The notes beneath the pieces were generated by a model, which did not search any database, was not told the origin of the DNA, and was given only the letters and a program-made list of their open reading frames with translations. Both the position numbers and the translations under genes were made by a program. A stretch of 64,000 nucleotides of DNA from Chaunax sp. Z400 (Eukaryota > Chordata > Actinopteri > Lophiiformes > Chaunacidae), in NCBI GenBank assembly GCA_037577475.1, contig JBAGJB010000202.1, positions 434,001 through 498,000 of the forward strand. The letters run 5' to 3'. Below are positions 11,808 to 24,194 of the stretch, in pieces. Each line of letters starts with the position of its first letter. Position 1 is the stretch's first letter.

Positions 11808-14800
11808 CTGGAGTAAAAAACACAAACACGCACACACAGCTGGAGTAAAAAACACACACACACACGCACACACAGCTGGATTAAAACACACACACACACG
11901 CACACGCACACACAGCTGGAGTAAAAAACACACACACGCACACGCACACACAGCTGGAGTAAAAAACACACACGCACACACAGCTGGACTAAAAAACACA
12001 CACACACGCACACACAGCTGGAGTAAAAAACACACACACGCACACACAGCTGGAGTAAAAAACACACACACACACGCACACGCACACACAGCTGGAGTAA
12101 AAAACACACACACACGCACACAAACACACAGCTGGAGTAAAAAACACAGACGCACACACAGCTGGAGTAAAAAACACACACGCACACACAGCTGGAGTAG
12201 AAAACACACACACACGCACACACAGCTGGAGTAAAAAACACACACACAGCTGGAGTAAAAAACACACACACACAGCTGGAGTAAAAAACACACACACACG
12301 CACACGCACACACAGCTTGAGTAAAAAACACACACACGCACACGCACACACAGCTGGAGTAAAAAACACACACACACACGCGCACACACAGCTGGAGTAA
12401 AAAACACACACACACACGCGCACACACAGCTGGAGTAAAAAACACACACACACACGCACACACAGCTGGAGTAAAAAACACACACACACACGCGCACACA
12501 GCTGGAGTAAAAATCACACAAGCACACACAGCTGGAGTAAAAAACACACACACACGCACACGCACACACAGCTGGAGTAAAAAACACACACACGCACACG
12601 CACACACAGCTGGAGTAAAAATCACACACGCACACACAGCTGGAGTAAAAAACACACACACACGCACACGCACACACAGCTGGAGTAAAAAACACACACA
12701 CCCACACGCACACACAGCTGGAGTAGTAAACACAAACACGCACACGCACACACAGCTGGAGTAACAAACACACACACGCACACACAGCTGGAGTAAAAAA
12801 CACACACACGCACACGCACACACAGCTGGAGTAAAAATCACACACACGCACACGCACACACAGCTGGAGTAACAAACACACACACGCACACACAGCTGGA
12901 GTAAAAAACACACACACGCACACGCACACACAGCTGGAGTAAAAAACACACACACGCACACGCACACACAGCTGGAGTAAAAAACACACGCACACACAGC
13001 TGGAGTAAAAATCACACACACGCGCACACAGCTGGAGTACAAATCACACACACACGCACACGCACACACAGCTGGAGTAAAAAACACAAACACACGCACA
13101 CGCACACACAGCTGGAGTAAAAAACACAAACACACGCGCACACACAGCTGGAGTAAAAGACACACACACACGCACACGCACACAGCTGGAGTAAAAACAC
13201 ACACACGCACACACAGCTGGAGTAAAAAACACACACACGCGCACACAGCTGGAGTAAAAAACACACACGCACACACAGCTGGAGTAAAAAACACACACAC
13301 GCACACGCACACACAGCTGGAGTAAAAAACACACACACAGCTGTAGTAAAAAACACACACACCCACACGCACACACAGCTGGAGTAAAAAACACACACAC
13401 AAGCACACAGCTGGAGTAAAAAACACACACACGCACACGCACACAGCTAGAGTAAAAAACACACACACGCACACGCACACACACACACAGCTGGAGTAAA
13501 AAACACACACACGCACACGCACACAGAGCTGGGGTAAAAAACACACACACGCACACACAGCTGGAGTAAAAAACACACACACGCACACACAGCTGGAGTA
13601 AAAAACACACACACGCACACGCACACACAGCTGGAGTAAAAAACACACACACGCACACACAGCTGGAGTAAAAAACACACACACGCACACACAGCTGGAG
13701 TAAAAAACACACACACGCACACGCACACAAAGCTGGAGTAAAAAACACACACACGCACACGCACACAGAGCTGGGGTAAAAAACACACACACGCACACGC
13801 ACACACAGCTGGAGTAAAAAACACACACACGCACACGCACACACAGCTGGAGTAAAAAACACAAACACGCACACAGCTAGAGTAAAAAACACACACACGC
13901 ACACAGCTGGAGTAAAAAAACACACACACGCGCACACAGCTGGAGTAAAACACACACACACGCGCACACAGCTGGAGTAAAAAACACACACACGCACACA
14001 GCTGGAGTAAAACACACACACACAGCTGGAGTAAAAAACACACACGCGCACACAGCTGGAGTAAAACACACACACACAGCTGGAGTAAAAAACACACACA
14101 CGCACACAGCTGGAGTAAAACACACACACACACGCACGCGCACACAAAGCTGGAGTAAAAAACACACACACACGCACAAGCACACACAGCTGGAGTAAAA
14201 AACACACACACACGCACAAGCACACACAGCTGGAGTAAAAAACACACACACACGCACAAGCACACACAGCTGGAGTAAAAAACACACACACGCACACACA
14301 GCTGGAGTAAAAATCACACACACGCACACAGCTGGAGTAAAAATCACACACGCACCTACAGCTGGAGTAAAAAACACACACACGCACACACACACACAGC
14401 TGGAGTAAAAAACACACACACGCACACACAGCTGGAGTAAAAAACACACACACGCACACGCACACGCACACACAGCTGGAGTAAAAAACACACACACGCA
14501 CACGCACACGCACACGCACACAGCTGGAGTAAAAACACACACGCACACGCACACGCACACGCACACAGCTGGAGTTAAAACCCCACACACGCGCACACAC
14601 AGCTGGAGTAAAAAACACACACGCACACGCACACAGCTGGAGTAAAAAACACACACGCACACACAGCTGGAGTAAAAAACACACACGCACACACAGCTGG
14701 AGTAAAAAACACACACGCACACACAGCTGGAGTAAAAAACACACACGCACACACAGCTAGAGTAAAAAACACACACACGCACACACAGCTGGAGTAAAAA

Positions 14801-15085
14801 ACACACACGCACACACAGCTGGAGTAAAAACACACACACACGCACACGCACACAGCTGGAGTAAAAAACACACACACACACGCACACACAGCTGGAGTAA
14901 AAACACACACACGCACACGCACACACAGCTGGAGTAAAAAACACACACACACACGCACACACAGCTGGAGTAAAAAACACACACACACACGCACACACAG
15001 CTGGAGTAAAAAACACAGACACGCACACAAGCACACACAGCTGGAGTAAAAAACACACACGCGCACACAGCTGGAGTAAAAACAC
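10792..15085. repeat. Expanded CA-rich minisatellite with AGCTGGAGTAAAAAACA units (copy 1)
   Basis: Roughly 110-120 units of about 30-45 bp. Each has an invariant-looking agctggagtaaaaaacaca core plus a variable CA/CG dinucleotide tail. Every unit contributes a CAGCTG E-box, and alternating CA/CG runs favour Z-DNA. The same locus in copy 2 has only 17 units (42,334-42,932). All three minus frames are stop-free over long stretches because GT runs and the core contain few stops; this is not coding evidence. Confidence 0.97.
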
Positions 15086-15213
15086 ACACGAAAACACAAA
15101 CACACAAACACAAACACACAAACACACAAACACAAACACACAAACACACAAACACAAACACACAAACACACAAACACAAACACACAAACACACAAACACA
15201 AACACACAAAGAC
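15086..15213. repeat. (CACAAACA)n tract ending the minisatellite
   Basis: The units change to cacaaacacacaaacacaaa without the AGCTGGAGT core and run to within about 40 bp of the first KIF23-like exon acceptor. The copy 2 equivalent is 42,933-43,028. Confidence 0.9.
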
Positions 15214-15253
15214 ACAATGATCTGTATCTCATCATCTTTCATCTGTATTATAG

Positions 15254-18200
15254 GTATTTTGTCGTATTCGTCCGGTTTTGGAACAACTTGAATCTGTGGA
15301 GTTTTGCGACACCTCTACAGTTCTGATGGCTGACCGGAATGCCCCTGGCGTTACCGGAAATGAGCAGCGCGAAAAGGTTGGTGTAAATTCTATACAGGCT
15401 GTCAGTGATTTCTGTTCATGGCGTCTTTGTTTGATTGTGTTTTACTTTGTGTTCTATATGGATGCAGTACTACACATTCTCCGGGGTATTTGGCAGTGGT
15501 GCCAGTCAGGAGGACGTGTTTGAGGACGTGGCCAAACCGCTGGTTCAGGACCTCATTCATCGGAAGAATGGTGAGTTTTCTGAGCCATAAAATGTACATT
15601 TTATTCTCTCTAGTGTTGGAAGCATATTAGTTGATCAGGTGATGATAGGTTTTGATAACGTTAATCTAGAGGTTGACTGATTTTTACAGGCAGATATAAT
15701 AAGGATAGTTTAGAGCAGGAAAAGCCCAGAGCTTCTGCTTCAGCCACAAGCCAAAGGTTTTTTGATTGATTGATTGAGATGTTTATTTCGAATACGTAAA
15801 GATAGTGGACATAATATTTACAGACAGTGAAAAGCATAAAGCAAGAAATGTAAAACACTTGACTTGTTTACATATTCGAAAAGGAGTGAGAAGAAGTCCA
15901 AACTATTTCAATCCCACCCCTTCTCCATAACTCATTGATTGTATTACTATACTATATTATTATATTATACTATATTATATTTTATTATACTATATTATAT
16001 ATACTATTAAACAATACATGTATGTAATATAATATCCAGTATATATAATATTTAATATCATATAAAATATAATGAATAATATACACTATGGTGATTATAC
16101 CTTATTATTCTATACATATATTATACATACACACATAAATGCACCTACAACACATATTTACACCAACTCAAATATCTTACAACTTTACATTATCATTTAT
16201 ATAAAAAGAGGAAGATACACTAAGAAAGAATAAATATTAAGTAACCAAATAAATAAACACCCCTGTAAACACCTGGTGATTTTCAAACCCTGCATTCATC
16301 CCTGTACCTGGTGAAAATCATGTCTTTATACCTTATTTTAAAGTGGTTGATATTTGGACATTGCTTTAACTCCACACTAAAACTGTTCCATTGTTTCACT
16401 CCACAGATTGATACACAAAAACTTTTCCTGGTTGTACGAATACTGTAAATTTTGAAATTGAATTTTCCCCTTAAATTATAACCCCCCCTCTCGATCACTG
16501 AACAGTTTTTGAATGTTTCTTGGTAGTAGGTTGTTTTTAGCCTTGAACAATATTTGTGCTGTTTGATATTCCACAATATCTGTAAATTGTAATAATTTGG
16601 ACTGTAGAATAATGCAGTGGTGTGTTCCAGATAACCAGCATTGTGAATGACCCGTATTGCTCTTTTTTGGAGTATTGATAGTGAATGTAATGAACTTTTG
16701 TAGTTGTTGCCCCAAATCCCTGCACAGTAATTTAAATATGGTAAAACTAGTGAACAGTATAGAATGTGGACTGACTTCTGATCTAGAACCTGCTTTGCTT
16801 TGTTTATTACTGAAATGCTTCTTGACAGTTTAGTTTGTACATGTTTAATGTGTGATTTCCAGCTGATTCTATCACCTATAGTTACCCCAAGAAATGTATT
16901 TTCATTAACTCTTTCAAGTTCAGCCCCATTTATCTGTATATGTACATGTGTATTCATAATTTTAGTTAGTATAATATATATAGTTTTATAATCATAAGTA
17001 TGTTTTATTTTAGCAGCATATAATACATTACTTAAGTGTCTCTGTGAAAAGTGGATATAAAGTGGTTGTGATTGTCTGTGTTTATAGGCCTGCTGTTTGC
17101 ATGTGGTGCGACAGACAGTGGTAAGACCTACACCTTGATCGGGTCACCCAGTGAACCCGGAATCCTCCCACGAGCACTCGACATGTTGTTCAACAGCATC
17201 GACTCACTTCTGACTCGAAAATCGGTAAAACCTTCATTAACATTTTGTCTATTTGATCTCTTACAAATACTGTGCACTTTTGGAGTTGGGGGGGGGGGGG
17301 GGCATTTACTTCAAATGTTTTCAATCTTCATCAGGCGTTCAACCCAGACGGCACACCTGGGCTGTTGTTCAAGAAGGGGAAGGACCTTCTTTTGAAGAGG
17401 CAGAAGCCCAACAATCAACGGTCAGTACAGAAATGTTTGACTTTCTTAACTATTTATGGTGATAATAGTTCATTAAGATGAGGTGAATTTATAGTTCATG
17501 GCCTGCTGTTCATAATGTCGCCTTTCTTTTGGTTTCTTAGGAACAAGGCTGACCCGGAGCCAGAACAACAATACTGTTACAGTGTGTTCCTGAGGTACTT
17601 TGAGATCTACGGTGAATATATCTACGATCTCCTGCCTCCAAATGATAAAAAGTAAGAGACAGGATTCAGAGTCAGTGTGTGCATTCTGAATCACAATGCC
17701 TGTTTGAATCCAGGTTATCTGTGGTACTGGTACCCTCAGTGTGTTTGGATTTGTTGAAATCCAACATTTTTCATCAGAGCTTTGACTGCTTGTCTTACTA
17801 AAGCCACACATTGTCTTTTCATAAACTAGTTTCAGGAAAACTCTGAGTCTCCTTGAAGATCAGCGTAAGCACAAGGGCGCACAAACACAAGTCTTTTCTG
17901 CAGAGGATGCTATTCAGGTGTTTAAGATAGGTGAGTGGTCATAATAACTATGTTGTTCTGAATACAACAGTATTATATTTTGTCATTGTGTTCCCCTTTA
18001 TGCAGACTGAATCTAGTTTTGCAAAGTTTGAAACATTTTAAAATGTATTTTTATTCTTAGTTTTTTTTTGATGATGCTCTTCTCTGTCTCCAGGACAAAA
18101 GGAAAGGACAGACGCCCATACGCGTGAACCAAAATTCAAACAGTCCCACGCTGTGGTCACTCTGAAGCTGGTCTCTGCACCTATAGACGCTGATGGGAAT

Positions 18201-19208
18201 CTCCTTCCACAGGTGACGTTCACCTCTAGTGTTACATATTAAGAGACATTGTTCATTCTTTATGGTGAAATGTTTATTCAAAGAATGAAGGTTCTTGAAT
18301 TTCACAAAGGATTCCTGTGGCTTTTGAGTGATACTAACAGTGTGATATTTTATTTTTGCAGCGCGATAATAAGGTGAATGTCAGCCAGCTCTGTATGGTT
18401 GACCTGGACGGTACTGAGGCCACCTTAACAGGTCAGTGGGTTACTTTCTCTCTTAAGTAAACCATTTCTGTGATCAACTGTCAGTTTGTTCAGAAGCCAA
18501 TCGTCTCTACTGATGTCTCATTTACAGAGTGTATGAACACGGACCAGGAGGAACTGTTGAAATATATTACAGCCATGCGTAAGAGCCAGAGGACCGGAAA
18601 CAAGACGGTTGGTATTTTACAATCTGTTCATCATATTTAGCTGTTTTATTTGTGTGTATATTAATATTGTAAATATTCTTTTCATCATTGCTAATATTCC
18701 AGTAGGCACGATTTCACAGTCTTTATTTTCTTCCAGACTTTTCCATCAAGTGAAACAACCCTAATGAAGCTGTTCGGCAGCCACTTTGATGGAGAAGGAA
18801 ATGTTGGGCTGATTGCATGTGTCAGCCCAAACATTGATCAACATGCTGTAACGAAGGTAGGCCATTTATTTTGCTGTAATTTAAAGTATTGTCGCTAATC
18901 TCATTGCTTTCCCTCTGACACATCTGAGCTATCATCATAACTAATCTCTGAAAACGATGAAAGGTTGACAAGATGGTTCAGGACACTGTCACAGGTTCTG
19001 TCCACCACATATATGGATTTACTTCAGATTACTGTTGACACTTTGACAGTCAGTTAAAAAGCTGACTTTCAAATCATCAGCATTTGATTTGGATCCCTTC
19101 TGTGGCTTTAAGGTCATGAGGAAGTGTATTTCTTATAGTTCTCCTGTGTATGTGTTGCAGTGGCTGATGACGTTCGCAGAGGATACCTACAAGGTGACAG
19201 TGGTATAG
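15254..19208 (+). CDS. KIF23 (MKLP1)-like kinesin-6 motor domain, motor-only, copy 1
   Basis: Eleven exons: 15,254-15,376; 15,468-15,570; 17,088-17,224; 17,335-17,420; 17,541-17,651; 17,830-17,930; 18,094-18,212; 18,362-18,431; 18,528-18,607; 18,737-18,856; 19,161-19,208. All introns are GT..AG, and the phases join into one frame of 365 codons plus stop. It opens with VFCRIRP (motor strand beta-1). Residues 82-89 are GATDSGKT (P-loop kept), and ILPRALDMLFNSI, FEIYGEYIYDLL and FDGEGNVGLIACVSP match KIF23 best. Switch I SSRSH has become FKQSH (235-239) and switch II DLAGSE has become DLDGTE (274-279). The stalk and tail are absent. No start exon was found; an in-frame ATG lies at 15,326. KIF23 normally bundles antiparallel microtubules at the central spindle, but this product lacks the dimerising stalk and is probably ATPase-impaired or a decaying paralogue. 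Confidence 0.8.
15760..16995 (-). mobile_element. 5'-truncated LINE in intron 2 of the KIF23-like gene (copy 1)
   Basis: Antisense to the host gene. A 224-codon minus-strand frame (16,283-16,957) is the C-terminal part of a non-LTR reverse transcriptase: FLGVTIGDRISWKSHI, the SLVLPYLNYCAGIWGN block, LQKRAIRVI and KQWNSFS motifs. Its 3' end points left and finishes in a short tandem tail (caatcaatcaatcaa at about 15,762), as in L2/CR1-type elements. The catalytic core and the endonuclease are missing, so it is an ordinary 5'-truncated insertion. Confidence 0.8.
17288..17302 (+). repeat. Poly-G run in intron 3
   Basis: Fifteen consecutive G in copy 1 and seventeen in copy 2 (45,105-45,121), about 60 bp into the intron. 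It is length-variable and able to form a quadruplex in the nascent RNA. Confidence 0.9.
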
Positions 19209-19214
19209 CCTGCT

Positions 19215-19885
19215 GAAGAACCGATGGCCAACCCTGGAGAGATAGGAAAGGAGTGGTGGTCAGCTCAGAACCTTTCTTCACCCGAGTGTCCAGAACATAT
19301 GGTCGTAGGTCTGATGACACAACTATAAAGTCCCACGTGAGCGTTGAAGTCCCCCAGAAGAACTACGGAGTCCCCAGTAGGGGCACCCTGCAACACCCCA
19401 TCCAAGGACTCCAAGAAGGCTGGGGGAAACCTCAACGTACAGGCACCGAGCCGGGGGCCTACGAGTAGATCCACACCTGCTCGACGCCTCTCACCATGTG
19501 CAACTCAAGCTTGGAATAGAGTACAACCCCTCTCGGGGAGCTTGGCTCCAGAACCCGTGCCATGTGTTGAGATGAGCCCGACTATATCCAGCGGCTAGTC
19601 TAGCCGGTATCTCTCAACCTCATGCACCAGCTCGGGTTCTTTCCCCGCCAGAGTGGTGATATTCCATGTTCCCAAAGCCAGTTTTGGCAGCGGGGGATCG
19701 GTGCGGCAGGGCCTCCGCGCTTGTCTGCCGACCCATCTACATCGCACCGGACCGCTTTTAGTCTGGCCTGTCACCTAGGACCAATATGCCATGGGAGACC
19801 CTATCAGGGGCAAATTGCCCACGGACAACACAGCTTCCTAGGACAATTCGGGCTCTCAAACCCATCCACCACAATAATTATATAG
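19215..19885 (-). mobile_element. LINE endonuclease-region fragment after the motor stop (copy 1)
   Basis: Read on minus, it contains [15 protein letters not shown] (APE-endonuclease motif of non-LTR elements) followed by a broken frame, with the more N-terminal part to the right (aacatggaatatcaccactc region). It starts within a few bases of the TAG that ends the KIF23-like frame, so the insertion or rearrangement probably removed the rest of the host gene. Confidence 0.7.
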
Positions 19886-19899
19886 ACAAAAAAAAAAAG

Positions 19900-19905
19900 A
19901 ATAAA
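19900..19905 (+). terminator. AATAAA polyadenylation signal candidate
   Basis: An AATAAA directly follows an A-run about 690 bp after the KIF23-like stop. It could end a transcript of that gene; the copy 2 equivalent is 47,719-47,724. Confidence 0.3.
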
Positions 19906-20470
19906 GCCATATTAAAATGTAAAACTAGAGTTCTGACAATATTCTTTATAATTCATTTAATTTAATTCATTATTTTTAGAGTAGTAAAGTCAAATTAATT
20001 TTTCCAAACATTTCCATTTTCAGTTGCTATAGCTGTTCTAGCTTTATAGTGCAAAGTGACCTGAAGTTGCAGCTACGTTTATAGAGTGTAAGCCTACCCG
20101 CCGTACTGCAGCTCAGGTACAAGCAGGAAGAGTAGGTAATTAAGGTAATTAAGCTAATTATTGGAAATTGAACAACTCTCTTCTTAAACATGAGGAAGTC
20201 AAAATAAAAATTGCGCACATAGTTACAAAGCTATGTATGGTGATATGATATAGGCTTCGCCAGAATGAGAAGGTTGTAATAGTCCTGGGTCTGAAATCAC
20301 AGGTCGGGAACAACGTGTCTGATGTTGCAGGTCTGAGACTGCATCTCTTTTTCTTTTCAGTGGCCCAAAATAGATCAGTTCTTCCTCCATTTGGAGTTAA
20401 AGAGCTAAAATCACTTCATATAGCCATGATTTCTGATGACATATTATCCACTTTTTGCTTTTTTGGTTTT
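19906..20470. other. Unassigned spacer
   Basis: No gene recognised. It contains a short AT-rich part and aattaaggtaattaagctaat-type repeats. Confidence 0.4.
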
Positions 20471-20473
20471 TGA

Positions 20474-20776
20474 GGGAGCCGGTCCGCGGTTGCGGGTCCG
20501 AAATCCCGGGTCCAAATTCCGAAATCCCGGGTCCAAAGTCCCAGGTGCGAAATCCCTAATGAACCTCACTATAGCAGAGCTTTGTCCAGACTTTGTTTCT
20601 TCCCTCTGCAGGCCTGACATTTGAATCAGCTTTGTTTGTCATTACCAAAGACTGACTGTTTCATTCAAGATTTATTTGCTTTAAAATATTGAATCATCAC
20701 AAGGGAGTTCTCCTTGAAGCCATACGGACATCATATTGTCTTCAGTCCACACAAACATAAATGCAGTTTACCTCAG

Positions 20777-20833
<57 letters not shown>

Positions 20834-21788
20834 GTGCCTTTTTAATTTGTCGGTTATTGATCTATGGATCAGTTGTTTGTAAAGAACTTGCCTTACTTTT
20901 CTGTCTTTATATTTTTGTGCCACTGTTTGTCAGTGTTTATCAAAATGGACTGTCTGTTTTTAGTGTGAATGAATTGTTCAGGATTTTATTTGAATGGCGT
21001 ATCAGTAATAAATCTTTTTTTAAAAATCAAACAATACTTGCTGTTATTATTTAGATGGTGGAAAGTACATTTACTGAAATACTTGTGGTAGTTTTACTTG
21101 AGTATTTGTTTTATACTTATTCTCTACTATTATTATTTGTTCCTATGTTACATAAGGTTGTTTTTTGAATATGAAGCACTAAAATGACAATGAGTTCATC
21201 AACTCCAAACAGGAAGTTGTTAAGCTCTATGTATAGCTCAGAATGATAAACTGCAGACACTTAGTGATCTGAGTTTATTGGATCAAATCACAGTCCCCAT
21301 AATTAGATGTTTTCTCAACAGCAGTGTAATAATAAATAGAACTTCTGACCATGTTGAACACAGCTAGATGTATAGCTCAGTATGATAAACTGCATCCTGA
21401 TAAGCAGCAGCCCAGTAATTATCTGAGATCATGGAATCGAATCCCAGTTCCAAAATTTCGATGTTTTCTCAACAGCAGTGTAATAATAAATAGAACTTCC
21501 GACCCATGCGGGCCGGTCCGCGGTTGCGGGTCCGGAATCCCGGGTCCAAATTCCAAAATCCCAGGTGTGAAATTCCTAGTGAACCTCACTATAGCAGAGC
21601 TTTGTCCAGACTTTGTTTCTTCCCTCTGCAGGCCTGACATTTGAATCAGCTTTGTTTGTCATTACCAAAGTTTCATTCAAGATTTATTTGCTTTAAAATA
21701 TTGAATCATCACAAGGGAGTTCTCCTTGAAGCCATACAGACATCATATTGTCTTCAGTCCACACAAACATAAATGCAGTTTACCTCAG

Positions 21789-21825
<37 letters not shown>

Positions 21826-22005
21826 GTGCCTTTTTAATTTGTCTGTTATTGATCTATGGATCAGTTTTTTGTAAAGAACTTGCCTTACTTTTCTGTCTTT
21901 ATATTTTTGTGCCACTGTTTATCAAAATGGACTGTCTGTTTTTAGTGTCAATGAATTGTTCAGGATTTTTATTTGAATGGTGTATCAGTGTTTTCATGTT
22001 CAATA
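20474..22005 (+). repeat. Duplicated ~1-kb module with ccgggtccaaa repeats and (TA)n (copy 1 only, from 20,564)
   Basis: Two similar halves, about 20,474-21,052 and 21,508-22,000. Each begins with gccggtccgcggttgcgggt, then gcagagctttgtccagactt and a TA run (20,779-20,828 and 21,790-21,820). Between them lie two diverged 144-bp tRNA-like units (21,220-21,500). The module has no recognised gene. Only its first 90 bp remain in copy 2. Confidence 0.8.
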
Positions 22006-22007
22006 CA

Positions 22008-23684
22008 GCTGAGGTATAGCTCAGTACGATAAGCTGCAGACACTTTGTGATCTGAGTTTATGGGATCTAATCCCAGTTCAAGCATTTAGATGTTTTCTCC
22101 TCAGCAGTGTGAATAATAAGTAGAACTTCTGACCACATTCAGGAGAGCTGAGCTATAGCTCTGTAAGATAAGCTGCAGACACTTTGTGATCTGAGTTTAT
22201 GGGATCTAATCCCAGTTCAAGCATTTCATTTAGATGTTTTCTCCACAGCAGTGTGAATAATAAGTAGAACTTCTGACCACGTTCAGTAGAGCTGAGGTAT
22301 AGCTCAGTACGATAAGCTGCAGACACTTTGTGATCTGAGTTTATGGGATCTAATCCCAGTTCAAGCATTTCATTTAGATGTTTTCTCCACAGCAGTGTGA
22401 ATAATAAGTAGAACTTCTGACCACATTCAGTAGAGCTGAGGTATAGCTCAGTACGATAAGCTGCAGACACTTTGTGATCTGAGTTTATGGGATCTAATCC
22501 CAGTTCAAGCATTTCATTTAGATGTTTTCTCCACAGCAGTGTGAATAATAAGTAGAACTTCTGACCACGTTCAGTAGAGCTGAGGTATAGCTCAGTACGA
22601 TAAGCTGCAGACACTTTGTGATCTGAGTTTATGGGATCTAATCCCAGTTCAAGCATTTCATTTAGATGTTTTCTCCACAGCAGTGTGAATAATAAGTAGA
22701 ACTTCTGACCACATTCAGTAGAGCTGAGGTATAGCTCAGTACGATAAGCTGCAGACACTTTGTGATCTGAGTTTATGGGATCTAATCCCAGTTCAAGCAT
22801 TTCATTTAGATGTTTTCTCCACAGCAGTGTGAATAATAAGTAGAACTTCTGACCACGTTCAGTAGAGCTGAGGTATAGCTCAGTACGATAAGCTGCAGAC
22901 ACTTTGTGATCTGAGTTTATGGGATCTAATCCCAGTTCAAGCATTTCATTTAGATGTTTTCTCCACAGCAGTGTGAATAATAAGTAGAACTTCTGACCAC
23001 GTTCAGTAGAGCTGAGGTATAGCTCAGTACGATAAGCTGCAGACACTTTGTGATCTGAGTTTATGGGATCTAATCCCAGTTCAAGCATTTCATTTAGATG
23101 TTTTCTCCACAGCAGTGTGAATAATAAGTAGAACTTCTGACCACGTTCAGTAGAGCTGAGGTATAGCTCAGTACGATAAGCTGCAGACACTTTGTGATCT
23201 GAGTTTATGGGATCTAATCCCAGTTCAAGCATTTCATTTAGATGTTTTCTCCACAGCAGTGTGAATAATAAGTAGAACTTCTGACCACGTTCAGTAGAGC
23301 TGAGGTATAGCTCAGTACGATAAGCTGCAGACACTTTGTGATCTGAGTTTATGGGATCTAATCCCAGTTCAAGCATTTCATTTAGATGTTTTCTCCACAG
23401 CAGTGTGAATAATAAGTAGAACTTCTGACCACGTTCAGTAGAGCTGAGGTATAGCTCAGTACGATAAGCTGCAGACACTTTGTGATCTGAGTTTATGGGA
23501 TCTAATCCCAGTTCAAGCATTTCATTTAGATGTTTTCTCCACAGCAGCGTGAATAATAAGTAGAACTTCTGACCACGTTCAGGAGAGCTGAGCAATAGCT
23601 CTGTAAGATAGGCTGCAGACACTTGGTGATCTGAGTTTATGGGATCAAATCCCAGTTCAAGCATTTCATTTAGATGTTTTCTTG
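22008..23684 (+). repeat. Twelve-unit 144-bp tandem array with tRNA-like core
   Basis: Units begin at 22,008, 22,147 and 22,291, then every 144 bp to 23,587; the first is 139 bp and the last is cut by the 9-bp satellite. Each unit has an A-box-like tagctcagtacgataagct and a T-arm-like hairpin, tgggatctaatccca (perfect stem, B-box position). The inner units are nearly identical, with a cca(c/t)gttcag variant, which suggests recent expansion. Because 144 is divisible by three, a 48-residue repeating minus frame stays open; that is not evidence of coding. Confidence 0.9.
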
Positions 23685-24154
23685 ACACACTTGACACACT
23701 TGACACACTTGACACACTTGACACACTTGACACACTTGACACACTTGACACACTTGACACACTTGACACACTTGACACACTTGACACACTTGACACACTT
23801 GACACACTTGACACACTTGACACACTTGACACACTTGACACACTTGACACACTTGACACACTTGACACACTTGACACACTTGACACACTTGACACACTTG
23901 ACACACTTGACACACTTGACACACTTGACACACTTGACACACTTGACACACTTGACACACTTGACACACTTGACACACTTGACACACTTGACACACTTGA
24001 CACACTTGACACACTTGACACACTTGACACACTTGACACACTTGACACACTTGACACACTTGACACACTTGACACACTTGACACACTTGACACACTTGAC
24101 ACACTTGACACACTTGACACACTTGACACACTTGACACACTTGACACACTTGAC
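23682..24154. repeat. (TTGACACAC)n 9-bp satellite, about 52 copies
   Basis: A perfect or near-perfect nonamer array. It is open in several frames on both strands because nine is a multiple of three and the nonamer gives no stop in those frames. It separates forward 144-bp units on the left from inverted ones on the right. Confidence 0.97.
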
Positions 24155-24194
24155 TTGTTTTTGGGTGGGTCTTTCTGCTTCTGCAGGTCCACAA

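Noticed and set aside
10700..15242. Very long minus-strand open frames (hundreds to over 1,000 codons, Cys/Val/Phe-rich)
   Set aside because: All three minus frames are open at once, and the translation only mirrors the CA-rich minisatellite. No start context, splice sites or domain.
16283..16957. Independent reverse-transcriptase gene
   Set aside because: Lacks the catalytic core and 5' part and lies antisense in an intron with a LINE-type tail; a truncated insertion.
22008..24154. CRISPR-like array
   Set aside because: Whole units repeat without unique spacers, and the DNA is vertebrate.
22153..24192. 679-codon minus frame with 48-residue repeats and a Ser-Val-Ser tract
   Set aside because: Follows arithmetically from 144-bp and 9-bp units being multiples of three; plus frames are open across the satellite too.
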